Source: Onthophagus taurus (Eukaryota > Arthropoda > Insecta > Coleoptera > Scarabaeidae). From it: a stretch of 64,000 bases of DNA. Under the pieces are notes generated by a model. The model searched no databases and had not been told where the DNA came from. It worked only from the letters and a program-made list of their open reading frames with translations. Positions 34,091-46,609 of this stretch are shown here, in pieces. The stretch's first letter is position 1. Each line of letters starts with the position of its first letter. Position numbers and translations under genes: made by a program. Where the stretch lies: contig NC_091971.1 in assembly GCF_036711975.1 (NCBI RefSeq), positions 10,919,501 to 10,983,500 of the forward strand, given 5' to 3'.

Positions 34091-34914
34091 CCGTAATAAA
34101 AGACGATAATATGGCTAAATATGTAAAAGCTATAGCAGACTTTTTTCAAATTTTGATTATGCATGAAATAATTTTGACATTTCAGGTAACTTTGAAGATG
34201 TCCAAAATCCAAAAAGTTACTTCCTACCCATCCCAAATCAACCCAACCCATCTAAGATCAATCATCAATTTCGTCAATTTTCTAACATCGTCAATTTTTT
34301 GAACTATGTTTTCTTTGTCACAAAATCAAAGTGATGAACATTCCAAAATGTAAATAACCACGATAAAAGATATTTTGTCACACACAAAAACAAACAAATT
34401 AAAATTGTAGATTAAAATATTAAAAAATTTTTACTAATAAAATTGTAAAATGGACGAACAATACAAATTACGCTAAATTTTTACGAAAAGTTTTCGTAAA
34501 AATCGCTTTTCGTAAAAAATTTTGTGACAACGATTCTGAGGATGACTTTTATTAGTCGAAACATGTAATGTAATGTAATGTACAGTTGCATAATTGAAAT
34601 AAAATAACCAATATAAGTGCAAAGGAAACATCATTATTAATTAATAATTGGTTAATATGGATTATGAATTAAATCAATCGAAGATATATACCGTTCTTGA
34701 AGCGTTGGTAGAAGAGTAAAAAACAGTCGGTCAAATTGGTGAGTCAAATCATTAAGAAGATCTCCCAAAGCCAAACAGGAACACCGAACGATATTGTCAG
34801 TGTTCAATCCGCCTTGGAATGACTTGGAGAGACGAAATTCTGGCCGATGACCAATAAACTAATAAAAGGTGCATCATGAAGCAATGCCATCTTACATCCG
34901 GCAGGATAACATAC

Positions 34915-34970
34915 CTCAACCCAACCCAACCTAAACCCAAACCCAACCCAACCCACAACCCATGTTGCTA
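34915..34970. repeat. CCCAA/TTGGG pentamer-like array
   Basis: Irregular ACCCA-type units (AACCCAACCCAACCTAAACC) over about 50 bp. Similar arrays occur at 34225-34250 and 51233-51350, and in reverse at 51640-51672. Confidence 0.6.
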
Positions 34971-35601
34971 ATCCGAGAAAAATCTAGCCTTCGACTTTGT
35001 TTGGGTATCCAATCTGGAAAGAAGTTTCATATGGTTCCTTGTCTATTTCGGCCAATCTCTTAGGAGATATTCTAGTCTAAGCATGATTCTCCTTACTAAG
35101 GCAGTTCTCGGCTTTCAGCAGAACTACATTCATTTCGGAACAAACACAACGATCTCTGCATTCTAAAAGTGACAATTTACAGTTTCCCAAACTGTTTATT
35201 TGCAATCACACAGATATTTAACACAAAAAACAATCGTAACAGAATTAAATTAATGCTTATTGTTAGTAATAGCGTCATTGAAGTGAACCTGATATTGATA
35301 CAAACCTGTTAAAACTTCGATAATCAGTGCGTTTGGTAAAACAAAAAATGTTACATCGAAGTTGATAAAAAGTATTCTTGTTGCATATGCAAAAAAGTTT
35401 TTGTGAATCAAATGGTGAGCCAACTTCTATTGAAAAAAGACAGTCATCAGAAAATCCTGGCATATTTCGGCGAAAAAATTTGTAAGGTATTTTGCTTTCT
35501 GCGCAAAAAAAGATTCAACCGAGTCGCTGGTTTCCAAGTAATCATGGACATGGCATTAATCAGCTACTGAATTAGGTATCTTTACTTGTAATAGATTTTA
35601 A

Positions 35602-35615
35602 TAGATGGCGCTAGG
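35602..35615. promoter_or_regulatory. Candidate CTCF-like insulator motif
   Basis: TAGATGGCGCTAG contains AGATGGCGC, which resembles the insect CTCF consensus. It sits 2 kb upstream of the Dichaete-like gene. One motif alone is weak evidence. Confidence 0.25.
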
Positions 35616-36834
35616 TACAGAGAAGTTAGCTAACGTCAATTCAGTCAGTTTTGTCATACAATGTAATTTCGAACTTAGATTATTGTATAACTTAAATCAT
35701 ATTTGGAAAAGAAATGTAGCATTATTAAATATAAAATAATAAACATTAAAAGTAACATTTCATTTCATAAAAATCTTACATTTTCTATTAATTTTATTTG
35801 TTTTGAAATAGTTTCAGAAATGGAAAACAACAATTTCAATAACAATATCACTTATAATGGTCTTTAGTTGTGTAAAGACGAAAACGAGATATGATTAATG
35901 GACGGTTGTGAGCGATATAAACGGCTAATGTTTCCGGTGCCGACGGAACTTCCCTAAATGGCCGCCGTGTGGCACGACGGCGATCGCTGCGCCGCCCGCT
36001 TCCTGCGGCTATTAGCCGCATTACGGGGGGGCGGTTCTTTCGGCTATTTGTTTGTGGCGGTCATCCCGTCGGAGCTTTTTACAAAGAAAAGCTCTAAGTG
36101 GATTTGCAGCGATGCGTAATGTGCACAGCCGTTTGTTGCTCGAAGGAACCGCCCTTTTGCCCGTCAAAAAGAGAGCTTTGTTTGGTTTATGTTTGGTGTC
36201 TTCAATGGTCCGTGTCTTATATCCTTTTGCAATCGTCAAAAATTATACTAATAATAAACCGGTTTGGACAATCAATATTTCAAGGAAGTTGTTACTAGGA
36301 AAAAAATAGATACCATCAAAACGGATTTTAGGGGACGTTTTTAGGGTGTAACGACGTCCCATCAAGGGTCAACGCGGGTACCACTCCCACTGCCCTAATT
36401 GTACCCCCTGCGGTCATGGCACAACAAACACATGGGTGATCGCAGAACCCGCCCTTGTCAGTTCCATTTCGCACTTTAGCACCTACCGTGGTTACGTAAT
36501 AACCACTTTTCACCCACATAATAACATGGTAGTGAAGTGGGAACAGTTACTTTTGGATTTTGGGACACCATTGAAAAAAATTCAATAGAGATCCCTTCAG
36601 AAATAAATAAATGCTGCTTATTAGGATTCTTATTTATACAACTAAAATGAATTTTATGCAAATTGTTGTGTCTGCAATCGAAGTTCGTTTACAATAAATA
36701 GAGAACGTTAATTATGTGTCTGGTTTGTATTATGCCGTGTCCAGAAGTATAACAATAATAATATAGTTTGAATGGATTGGGCCGAACAGGCCACGAAACG
36801 ACACCGTGCACGTAACGTGTTGTGTGTAACTGTG

Positions 36835-36920
36835 CCCTTTGTACCTGACAACCCTGGGCACAATAAACCCGAACTGTGCAAAACAATGGGACATTGTGAC
36901 CGTTACAGTTCACAATGTCG
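36835..36920. promoter_or_regulatory. Cluster of Sox-type binding motifs upstream of Dichaete
   Basis: Within 86 bp there are CCTTTGTAC, GCACAATAAA, AAACAATGGG, ACATTGTGAC and TTCACAATGTC. Two of them form an inverted pair, ACAATGGGACATTGT (36883-36897), with a 5-bp spacer. HMG-box Sox proteins recognise (A/T)(A/T)CAA(A/T)G. The cluster lies about 0.75 kb upstream of the Dichaete-like start. It could serve auto- or cross-regulation by the linked SoxB genes; this is inference. Confidence 0.35.
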
Positions 36921-37645
36921 GGGGCAGGATAAGGGTTACAATATGACCGCTGTCCTGGGACCATTGACTGAGTCGCCGTTTCACAGTGGTTCCGAGAAAA
37001 TTTGATACCTCCCAAATACAATACATTTTGAAAAAAATTACTCTAATAAAAATATTGATATAAACCGGTTTCGGTTACGTTTGTCATCATCAGGAGTAAA
37101 TAAATTAATAACACCTAATAAAATAGGATATATAAATTTTCATACACCATAAAACAAAAATTTAAAACAAGTTGAATACTATTATACTCTTCTATTATAA
37201 CAAGTAACATAATAATTATTATATGTATACACCTCAAATAAAATAGTGCACGTTTCCTCTACCCATTATTACAGTTAAACATATTTCTGCAACAAAAGAC
37301 TTTCTCAAACACGGCAATAATAATGGTATACACACGATAAAAGCGGCATTCGACTCAAATATAATGCTTCCAACGTGCAGAGACCGAAGTGGGAAATGAA
37401 AGAAAAAGGAAAAATAAGACCATAATAAAGCTGGCGGTTACGGACCTAGTGGTAGTGGGAAACAGTCTGGCCAATAGTGAAAAAACAGGCGGGGTCAACT
37501 TCACCCCACTTTCACCGTCACGCCCATTCTGCCTATACATCCTTCGTTAGGCGACAAAAACCCTCAGTCTTCATCCAAGTCTCGTTTGTTAACGTTACAG
37601 TTATTACACAGAGTGTGATTTTTTTTGCTCTTTCCTCGTGTCAAC
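36921..37645 (+). promoter_or_regulatory. Proximal upstream and 5' leader region of Dichaete-like gene
   Basis: Holds a minus-strand CTGATGA-to-GAAAC motif (37068-37094), AT-rich DNA (37095-37320) and a leader with no upstream ATG close to the start. The start context CAACATG matches the usual insect form. No TATA box is clear at a sensible distance. Bases 37330-37620 hold overlapping frames with no recognisable product. Confidence 0.3.
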
Positions 37646-38383
37646 ATGAGCAATATTACCGGCAATTCATTTTATCCCACTCCCGGTTACCCCGGAGCAC
37701 CGATCATCGAAGATTACCACCAAACGCCCAGCACCACATCCAGTGAAGGTCATATTAAGAGACCTATGAATGCGTTTATGGTATGGTCGAGAATCCAAAG
37801 AAGAAAAATAGCAGTGGATAATCCCAAGATGCATAATTCAGAAATTTCAAAACGGTTAGGAGCTGAATGGAAAGTGTTAACGGAAGCTGAGAAGAAACCG
37901 TTTATTGACGAGGCGAAACGATTAAGGGCGATGCATATGAAGGAACATCCCGATTATAAATACAGACCAAGAAGGAAACCTAAAGGTCCGATGCAATCGG
38001 CTTTAAAAAATCCTGGAATGGGATTTTCCAATCTTCAAATGCCCTATTTCACACCGATAGATACTTTGGGAACACCGTATCCATATTTCAATCCAAACTT
38101 CGATTTTACTAGATTAGGAAGTTCGCATGAAAAGACTGTGGTGACTTCACAACCCATGGTGCCATCTTTACATCCATCGTTGTATTCATCTTTATATCAA
38201 TCTCCACCAAAACCTTTCACTACATCAACACCTCACATGAGTATGTTTCCAACTATGACTATGAGTAGTATTCCGCCGATGATGTCACCAATGATGTATT
38301 CAACGTCCTCGAGTCCCGCGTCAAGCACGACATCATCGACGGATACAGAATTAAGAAGAGCACCTGTACCGGTGATGTACTAA
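37646..38383 (+). CDS. D: Dichaete-like SoxB2 transcription factor
   Basis: 245 residues in a single exon. The HMG box occupies residues 36-113 ([15 protein letters not shown] ... [10 protein letters not shown]) and contains the SoxB signature [18 protein letters not shown]. After the box comes [21 protein letters not shown], recalling the PYFAP...YPVPYFGGFDP region of fly Dichaete. The protein ends [11 protein letters not shown], close to the LRRPVPVLY end of that protein. A Ser/Thr/Met/Pro-rich stretch (residues 170-235) is typical of the transactivation side. Dichaete acts in segmentation and neural development, binding and bending DNA at ACAAT-type sites. The single exon also fits. The ATG at 37646 is preferred over upstream non-ATG codons because it has a good context (CAACATG). 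Sox21b is the main alternative, less likely given the C-terminus. Confidence 0.85.
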   Translation: MSNITGNSFYPTPGYPGAPIIEDYHQTPSTTSSEGHIKRPMNAFMVWSRIQRRKIAVDNPKMHNSEISKRLGAEWKVLTEAEKKPFIDEAKRLRAMHMKEHPDYKYRPRRKPKGPMQSALKNPGMGFSNLQMPYFTPIDTLGTPYPYFNPNFDFTRLGSSHEKTVVTSQPMVPSLHPSLYSSLYQSPPKPFTTSTPHMSMFPTMTMSSIPPMMSPMMYSTSSSPASSTTSSTDTELRRAPVPVMY

Positions 38384-38603
38384 TGTCGCTAGATTTTTAT
38401 TTTAATTTATTATACACTGTGATTTTTCAATTGACTGAAATATTGATGTATATGTAATGTGTAAATATTTTTTTTTCTAAATAATACAGCATTATTGTAT
38501 TGTATTCTGTGAATATTAGATTATAGTTACAAAAATAATAATTACTAGATTTAAGCAAACTTTGTTTCCACCCTCTTTTTTTTGTTATAATTGTACAAAA
38601 GGA

Positions 38604-38609
38604 AATAAA
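38604..38609 (+). terminator. Candidate polyadenylation signal for Dichaete-like gene
   Basis: AATAAA lies 221 bp after the stop codon, in an AT-rich 3' region. Earlier AT-rich sequence has no exact AATAAA, so this is the best candidate. Confidence 0.45.
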
Positions 38610-38773
38610 AGAAACCGAAAACAAAAAGCAACGTTTTTCCATTTCAACCCTTTCATCATTATTGTTTCTCGATTCCCCTATAGCGTTTCATTATGAGCAA
38701 TACAGCTAAAACACTTTTCTTGTATTAATTAAAACGAACACCAAATACTAATACAAAAAAAGTTAAAATGTAA

Positions 38774-39043
38774 GAAAAGAACTTTTACGATATTGGTAAA
38801 GTCGTTTTCGACAGTACTCCTGATGTTAAAGTTTGTTCCGTGACGTTATCGCATAATGAAACTGTGTTTATCAGAGTTGGCGATCGATTGTCATCTATTG
38901 TGGCTATGGACGATTGTCAGGGAATGTATGGGGAAATGAAAATGGCTTTCTTCGGGTATCTGAACAAAATATCTCCGGGTATTATTCGGGTGGATGGACA
39001 GTTTTGTATGGGTCGTAAGAATAAGGTAGGTATGGTTACATAA
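38774..39043 (+). CDS. Orphan open frame, possibly a stray exon or pseudogene
   Basis: The frame is open from 38774, after a stop at 38771, to the stop at 39041-39043. The translation (FYDIGKVVFDSTPDVKVCSV, later IRVGDRLSSIVAMDDCQGMY and GIIRVDGQFCMGRKNKV) has the balanced composition of a real protein, unlike other random frames here. I do not recognise the family. AATAAG followed by GTAGGT at about 39025 would make a good 5' splice site, but there is no good pyrimidine tract before the frame. It lies only 0.4 kb past Dichaete, on the same strand. It may be an exon of an unrelated gene, a retrocopy fragment or chance. Confidence 0.3.
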   Translation, partial: EKNFYDIGKVVFDSTPDVKVCSVTLSHNETVFIRVGDRLSSIVAMDDCQGMYGEMKMAFFGYLNKISPGIIRVDGQFCMGRKNKVGMVT

Positions 39044-39049
39044 CAATGA

Positions 39050-41158
39050 GATTGTAGTGTACTTTTTATGGACACATATATTTGATCCATTAAATGTTAT
39101 GTAACTAATAGTAAATGTATCACATTTAACCAAATTACTAAATCATAATTTCCAATAAAACTCATCTCGTAAGCTGAACCAGAAAGACCCCCCTTAAAAA
39201 AAAACTGGTGGTGTCATTGAATTAGGGATTAGGAGAACCCCTCCTCTTGTATTAACAGGGCTCCAACGCCGAGATAAGCAGCTGGCAATTAATTTTTCTC
39301 AGCCCAGTGCGCCAAGAAGAGCTCTCCCTCTTTTATTACACTCCGGGAAAAGTTTTATGGCGAAGGTAATAATTTTTAATTGAACCCGTAGCTGTGCTAC
39401 TCGGAATCAGTTCATCCTAAAAATGACGCTTTCCAGCAAACCGGCAGAAGAAAAAGCTGTAAAAGACTAAAAAACAAAGAAAATTTTTTCAATGAATAGA
39501 ATCTACCTGTCATTATATTATTTAGTTCGTCATAACTTTGTTTGAAAAATATGGTTATTTTGGGTTATTTGAATAAAAATGTAGGTAGTTTGAAATATTT
39601 GTGAACAATAAAATAAAAAAAAGTATTATATTTAAAGACTTGTTTGAAACAATGATTTATTAAAACGAATGAATGAAGAATCCTTTATTGCCCACAGCAG
39701 ATATTACATTCTAAACTCCCTCTAGTAGACAAACCGCTGGAATTAACGTAATACATTGTGGGGTGGCACAAAAGACGCCGGAATCGCATCGGTATGTTTT
39801 CTCAGTCCTGGAAGACAACGTTAAAGGCATTCTGTTCCGAGCCAGACGTCTTGTTATACGACTCCAAGACGCGGCTCGTCGTCGCCCAGCATGTTTTGTC
39901 AACGAATTTATCTCCGGCTCGCACACAATTATAAGCAAGGAAAGATGACATAACGTCAACGTGGTTGTCTTGATGAATTTGATGATGACTGCACCGGGAA
40001 ACTTCGGGTATTAGCGTTGTGTCATATTCGTATATGAATAATGCTAACAATACAAATTGTTAACGATAGAATGATAATAAAACGAAGGAATTTATAGCAT
40101 GATAGTATTAATAGATCATTTTGAAATACAAGCAAAAAAATCTGCCTAAAAATTAAAAAGTTATCCTACGTCATGATGCTATGTACATCATAGAATCGAT
40201 TTTATTAGCAAATAGTGTGCTCTATTTCAAACATGCTCACAGATTTTTCGACTTATTAAATACATAAAGTTATGTGTCGAAATTTGAAAGGTGATCATAG
40301 GTGTTCCAACAACTTTGCAAAAATTCTGTAAAGAATGTGCCAACAGGTTGTCCTCAAAGACCAACACTGAGACTTAGGTTTTGGAAAAAAGTTTTTGATA
40401 TAAAAGTTTAAGGAGTTATTCGGTACAACAATGGTCTGTTGACTGTGGTGAAAGGTAATAACAGGGCATTGTTGGAGCGGAGATAGTGAGTACGGATCGA
40501 GACTGGGACAAGCATGAAATCGCATAATTAGATGTGATATAAAATCCATTTCAGATACCAAGAAAGGAAAACACATGGGTATTGTCCTGGATGACAAAAG
40601 AACATGCATAGTGTATCTTCCGAATATAGAAAAAAAGGTTGCTAATGACGTTGGGATTTTGAGAAGTGAGTGGGATCTTCGAATATATGGTGCTTTACTG
40701 GTGGTAATTCATGTCCAAAACACAATCTTACTATGTGCAAATGTATTATACCAAGTATTGTACCAATGATAACAGAGCATGCATAGACATGCATAGAACA
40801 CGCGTGACATAGGACTTCGTAACACTAATCTTAATATGAATTTAGACAGCCTGTAGTCATAACCACGAAAGAAAAACGATCTGCTAACTTTTAAACCCAA
40901 ATTACTGCTTTGTAGACGTAAGGGACCTGATTATACTACCGCAGGAAGATACTTCAACTTACAAAGCAGCGTCGGATGTTACATATCTAGCAAATGAATC
41001 AACTACAAATTATATTTGTTGTAGGTATAGTTAGTGGACGTTATAAATTTAGTTTTATTGATATCAATCATAGGGAGAAGAAGGTAATAACTGAATATCT
41101 CAAAAAATTTGCAATTTAGCAACAACGAGAACATAACGAGGAACAGCAAAGATTTCTG
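39050..41158. other. Intergenic, no gene recognised
   Basis: Bases 39180-39440 are GC-richer and may be regulatory. A 104-codon minus-strand frame at 40295-40609 and + strand frames at 40575-40769 have no recognisable domains. Sequence from about 40290 onward has the look of decayed retroelement but gives no firm motif. Confidence 0.3.
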
Positions 41159-41159
41159 A

Positions 41160-41610
41160 AAAATTGGTAACGGCCGACCCACTCAGTCCACTACTTTTCA
41201 ATATCTTAATTGATGGATTATAGAACAAATGGGTAATGAATACATCATATGACACATGGCATGCAGCATTGATTGCAGTTACTAACATGAACTACAATAG
41301 CTACTATATAATATAATATAATAATTATTTGGAATTAAATATCACAACAGAAGTCACCCAGAAGATGCTAAGAGATGGCGATTTTGAGAGTTGTCACTTG
41401 AAATACATTATGAAATCACAGAAGAAGCAAGGAAATTCGTCAGGAGTGGGACACGAAAACTGTAATGAGGTGGACACGCATACGCAGAAGACTCTAGAAT
41501 GAGCACGTTTCACGAATTGACAGGAATAGACTGCTAAAGGATTGCTAGAGATTGCAGAACAGCATCCAAAAGGCCATCCGGACGATCTCTAAAAACATCA
41601 ATAAGACTAA
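41160..41610 (+). pseudogene. Non-LTR (RTE-like) retrotransposon fragments
   Basis: At 41170-41225 the frame reads TADPLSPLLFNILIDGL, the RT motif that normally reads RQGDPLSPLLFNI. Further on, near 41540-41600, ARDCRTASKRPSGRSLK matches the RP-x-KR-x-GRP basic tail found at the C-terminus of RTE- and similar non-LTR elements. The stretch between is scrambled and has stops. There is too little to assign a clade firmly. Confidence 0.5.
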
Positions 41611-41779
41611 CCGTCGTCTGCATTAGATCTCGATTTATCAAACCGGGCTATCTCGAGTTGAGGTTATTTCAAGTCAATTCGAATTAGACTGTTACTAACT
41701 CGAGTCAAACTGAAAATAACATTTTAATCGAACCGCCTTTGTCGCTACCACCGGCTTCTTCTTCATCTCTTGATGTTAA

Positions 41780-43190
41780 ATCTCAAATAAAACGATTCAA
41801 GCACACTCGCTTAACTGTACCATTTTCTGCAAAAAATGTTGCAGAAATCTGGAGATGATGCGTTGATTCAAATGATAGTTCAGGATTACCAACCTTTACA
41901 AATTGTCGAAAATAAATGTTTGCGCAAATACACCAAATGTTAAATACCGATTATGAACTGCCTTCGAGGAAAAAATTGACTCAGGTGTTGGAAGAAAAGT
42001 ATAACATTGAGTCTACAACTCGTAAAATTGCAGGATGTTGAACATATTGTTTTGACATCAGATATTTGGCCGTCAGACAGTAATAAAAGTTTTATTATAC
42101 GACTGAAAATATAGCAAATGTTAATCAACAAATATAGGGCGAGTGGCAGATAAGTTGTAAAATATTGACTATAGTTACAGACAATGTAGCTTTAATGAAA
42201 AAAGCACTTAGCGAAATTTTAAATAAGCAAAACCATTTCTGTGTAGCCCACACTCTTAATCTTGCTGTGAAAAACTATATAGAAAAAGATGGAATTAATT
42301 TAGGAGATACCACCGCTAATAATAATCAGTTATTGCAAGTAATAAATAAATGCCGAGCGATTGTGTCACATTTTAAACATAGCACAAAATCTTAATATGC
42401 TTTGGTCGCCATGCAGAAGCAAATGAATTTGGATGTAATCAAATTAAAGCAAGATGTTCTGACTCGCTTGAACAGTACCTACTTTTCATATGCTCGAACG
42501 ACTATTCATGCTCAAGGTTCCGTTTTCTGCTACATTACCGACACTGGTATCACTTCCACCGAATCTGGATTCTGAAGAGTGGTTCTTTGCTGAAGACGTA
42601 GTGGCGTTCTTACATCCGTTTGAAAAGGTAACTGCAATTTTATCCGGGGAAAAGTATCCATCGCTATCATCTGTTATAGCTCTTGTATTCTACGACATAC
42701 CATAAATAGCAAAACTCCAGAGACATAGACAGGCAAGCACTTACAAAGAACTCTCGCTGTTAAGGTTTATGAGATTAATAGTACAGCAACAAAAGCAACT
42801 TTTCTTGATCCATGATATAAAAAATCAGCATTTAGATCAGAAAGCAATGCTAACAATGTGCAAATGTGGATAATAAATGAACTAAACGACTACTTATCAA
42901 CGGAAACCTTAAACTCAACCGACATTGATGATATTTGGGGTGTTATAGACCGAAAAATATCAGAAACTGTTGAGAAGTCCAACTCCACTACAACTTGTCC
43001 AATTTTGGAGTAAAAAAAATGTCTATTTCCGAAACTAGCTAAAATAGCGCATAAATACCTCTGCATACCAGCTACTTCGGTACCATCTGAAAGACTGTTT
43101 ATAAGCGGGTATTTTTTTTTTACACATCCATCAATTCAAACCAGAACGCGGTTTAATTTACAGATTTTAGATTTTTGCTATCAACTCGGT
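41780..43190 (+). pseudogene. hAT transposase remnant (ZBED/hobo-like)
   Basis: Motifs run in order through several frames: DALIQMIVQDYQPLQIVE (about 41850-41905), PSRKKLTQVLEEKY after a frameshift (41960-42000), LTSDIWPSD (about 42052), IVTDNVALMKKAL then HFCVAHTLNLAVK (42168-42275), KCRAIVSHFKHSTKS (42349-42392), TFLDP-like and ERKIS-like pieces, and KIAHKYLCIPATSVPSERLFISG (43040-43112). The last is the conserved hAT dimerisation motif. The Asp of TDN is a catalytic residue. Frameshifts and stops make it inactive. Terminal repeats were not identified. Confidence 0.85.
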
Positions 43191-43199
43191 TTGAACTCG

Positions 43200-45128
43200 G
43201 CTTACACAAAGCTTGAGTTGGCCTATCGCTAGTTTGCATCATAAGAAATGCAAGCAGAATTGGTAGAACAAACCTCAACGGTTTCCACAAAGAAATAGAA
43301 AACGTAAAAAAAGCAGTGTGTTGTTGCCATCATAATTCAATTAACATTTAATAACAATTTTTACAAATAGTGATAAATTCCATAGAGTTCGACACGTGAA
43401 AAGGCATAAGTATCTCTCACACACGAAGTAATTATTACGTTTTAGTTAACCAAACAGGAGGTTTGCTAACCAATAAGTACCACAGATGGGATAAGTATAC
43501 ATTTCACTTTTTTAACATTTTTTTTCTTAGTTAAGTTGTAATGTTTGCGCGTCCTACGCCAACACCTTTCGTTTCATTATTCTAGTAAACCAAAAAAAAA
43601 AAGATTCAAGGCATTTATGATGTGGTATTGTGGACTACAGGAAGACAATTTCTAAGGTGTTCTTTAAACCTTTAGAGACCCATTCTATAAGTGTGTAAGT
43701 TACGTGAAGTTCCCGTTTAACGGACGGCTCCTGAACGCGAGTTTATGTATTGTGCCAGTTTTTAAAGAGCGCGCCGAGCGTCACATAAATAAGGATCTTC
43801 CCACCGAAAATCAACCGCGGCGACAATATATTACCTTTAAATAATAAGGGATCAGGGAGCTTTTAATATTGGACGTGCGCGGCTCCCTTGTATCGTTTAT
43901 TAAAGCGCATTCAAATGTGGTCTTGAACACCTCTTCGGGGGCATCGGGCGTGGCGCGTAGGCGAACTTCTTGGTAGCAAGAATCGGGAGCTGTTTACAGA
44001 GACTGTTTATTTTACCGCTCCTCTTCACAACTCCTGGTTAAGTGGTACACAAACCCTATACAGTTATATACGTGGTTGCAAGACAAAAATTTAAAAAGAT
44101 TAAATTAAAAAGATTTCAACGAATATTCATCATAGTCAATAGATGGAATCTGTAATATTAAAAAGACCAGATCCCCATGACAGCAGATTAATATTTCAGA
44201 ACCCCCATAATAATGCCGTTGAATATTTTATATTGACAAAACGCAGCCTATTGTCTGAGGTAGTGGATATGTTATTGTCGTCGGGCGTTCCATGCGCAAT
44301 AATACGGCACGGTACGACCTCACGGACAGCTAATATTGTGCGGAAGATTAATTTAACACAAAGGGCGCCCCGTAACTTTGAATGTTCCACGGTGCGGAGA
44401 GCCGTTTACGCTCGCGCGACTGTTCTAAAGATATTTTCTTTCATTCGCTTACGTCTCTGTTCGCCATTTGCGCTCGAAGGAGGATATTGCGCGCATTCAA
44501 GACCATCCCAAACGAATGATATATTCATTTATCTCTTTGTCGTACCTGCTATTAATTCCGAGTTAGAGTGTTCGTCCCCGGAACGGACCGACAGACTTGT
44601 GAAATTTCAATTTAAATGCTCTACCAATTACCTATTCACCAACAGACGCAGTGATGTCTTTAAATTCGCGTTTGTACACAATAAAAGTAATAAAAATAAT
44701 CGAAAACGGTTACTTCTTAACGTCACCTAATCAAAAAAAAAGTTGTGTTAATAAGGAACTAATAGTTCCATTGTAACGTTATAATACCATCCAGACCAAC
44801 AGTAGAAATTGTTTAAAAGAAAGCAGCATCCAGCTACGATTCTACGAGTTTGACGTAGAACGTGATGAACCTTTTTCTATTTACAAAGGATCGTCCTAAG
44901 GGACGTTTAACGCTTTAAGCTGTGGGTGTACCAACACGTATTAGAGTCAAGCTGTCACGGAACGAAGAATAATGGAGACTCGCACAAAAACTCTTCTAGA
45001 AAAAAGCTAGGTTGCTCGTATTGTTTGAAGAAAACGTTAAATTAGTATTAACAAGAAACGGGTACAAAAGGAACTGAAAGTTGTTGTAAATATTTGTAGA
45101 GACTATTTCAAAAACAAAGTCTTCCAAA
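43200..45128. other. Intergenic, mainly single copy
   Basis: Bases 43680-44730 are GC-richer, with repeat-free texture (ACCGCGGCGACAATATA, CGGGGGCATCGG) and include a 195-codon + frame (44143-44730) without any recognisable domain. Overlapping frames on the other strand make it more likely to be non-coding conserved DNA than a gene. An A-run with AT-rich flanks is at 43590-43610. Confidence 0.35.
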
Positions 45129-45209
45129 ATACAGTCAAATCTCGTTAGAACAGACAAAATGTAGTATTTATTCATACTATTAATATTATCTATTTAATGC
45201 ATTTATATA

Positions 45210-45869
45210 CAGTGTGACCCATTTGAAAGCGGAGCACCCTTGTAAAATTAGTATTTATTATCCGATTTCGACAATTTTTTTTTTGAATTGTAGACCGTAA
45301 AAAACTGTACCTTCGGACGAAGAGTCATATTTTTTTTAGAAAAACCAAGGTCTACTATTTCACTTTTAGGTGCTAAAAATGAAGAAATCATATTAGGAAA
45401 TTTTTTACATTAAGCGGCTTTTGAAATGGGTATATACCAAATTTCATGAAAAATGGTTAGAAATTAAAACCGTTACAGAAAATTGAAAAATATCATTTTT
45501 TATGAATTTATTTGATCTGATCTAGTAAACCATGACAAAAAAGGTAATAAAAGACAGACAATAATACTAAAACTATTTACATTTGTTACAGATGAAATTA
45601 ATTGGTAAAAAATTATATTTTTCAATTATCTGTAATGATGTTAATTTGTAACCATTTTTGATGAAATTTGGTATATCCCCATTTCAAACGGCGCTTAATG
45701 CAGTTGTGTACTCAGATTTTTTGAAAAAAAAATCCTAATATGATTTCTTCATTTTTCGCACCTAAAAAGTGAACCCCTTGGTTTAAAAAAAAAATGAATC
45801 TTTGTCCTAAGTACAGTTTCTTACGCTCTACAATTCAAAAAAAAATTAACTTTATGAGGACTAACACTG
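45210..45869. mobile_element. Mariner-type foldback, 660 bp, nested in copy C
   Basis: Starts CAGTGTGACCCATTTG and ends TAACACTG, with TA at 45208-45209 and 45870-45871. Long arms pair from about 45280-45480 with 45650-45850 (CTACAATTC / GAATTGTAG, AGGTGCTAAAAATGAAGAAA and its complement). The centre near 45560 is unpaired and non-coding. Confidence 0.75.
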
Positions 45870-45912
45870 TATGCATAAATCAATCAATTTTTAATCAGTT
45901 GAGATTGTTATA

Positions 45913-46609
45913 CAGGGCTTCCCAAAACTCCCGGGACGGAGCTATAAGTTTTGAACGAGTGAAGAAAATAATTTGAAAATTTGGAGATCACTTGAGAGCC
46001 ATAAAAACTACATTCTTAGATAATTTAGAATTTCCATACAATGCGGAGTTTTTTTAGGAGATGACCACCCCTACATTTTAAATAGCAACCTCTGTCAACT
46101 TTTACCTCATCAAACCTCATCAACTTTTATTTTAAAGGTAATGAAAAAAGAAACACAACCTCATAAACCAAAACCCGATATGTTAATTCTTTCAAGAATT
46201 ATGAGGAGTTGACTACCAAATGAGAAAATAAAATGTTTTGATGTTTTTTTGCACGTTTATTACGATTTTTATAACAAATATTCAAATTGTCGACTTTCTT
46301 CGGTCTCGCAATGACCCAAACGCTTATAAATGGAATTTTGAACCATCAGGAGCATATCCCTAGTGATATTGGTGGTTTCTTCAAGTTCCTTATTAAAAGC
46401 GTCTCAGGTACATGAAATTGGTAAAAGTTCCGTCCATAAAATTTTGAAAAGAAATAACTATTTCCCCTATATGTTTAATTTGAACATTTGTTATAAAAAT
46501 CGTACTAAACGTGCAAAACAACATGAAAACATTTTATTTTCGCAGTTGGTAGTCAACACCACATAATTCAAAACGTACAGCTCAGTCCCGGGAGTTTTGG
46601 GAAGCCCTG
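45913..46609. mobile_element. Tc1/mariner element, 697 bp, nested in copy C
   Basis: A perfect inverted end of 24-25 bp (CAGGGCTTCCCAAAACTCCC and reverse complement) lies between TA at 45911-45912 and 46610-46611. The + strand frame at 46390-46480 reads SQVHEIGKSSVHKILKRNNY followed by PYMFNLN, which is the helix-turn-helix (paired-like) DNA-binding portion of a mariner-type transposase. The catalytic domain is deleted. It is therefore an internally deleted, non-autonomous copy. Confidence 0.85.

Larger units (their letters stand above)
34100..36830. other. Intergenic DNA upstream of Dichaete
   Basis: Contains repeat traces: a GAGGATGAC-hairpin-GTCGAAAC motif at 34536-34562 and a TAATG microsatellite at 34568-34582. 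Bases 35900-36130 and 36330-36530 are GC-rich and repeat-free. No gene is recognised; 60-85-codon frames at 36021-36309 overlap on both strands. Confidence 0.35.

Noticed and set aside
44143-44730. 195-codon + strand open frame
   Set aside because: No recognisable domain, overlapped by a frame on the other strand, lies in GC-richer conserved-looking DNA, and lacks splice or promoter context. Most likely chance.
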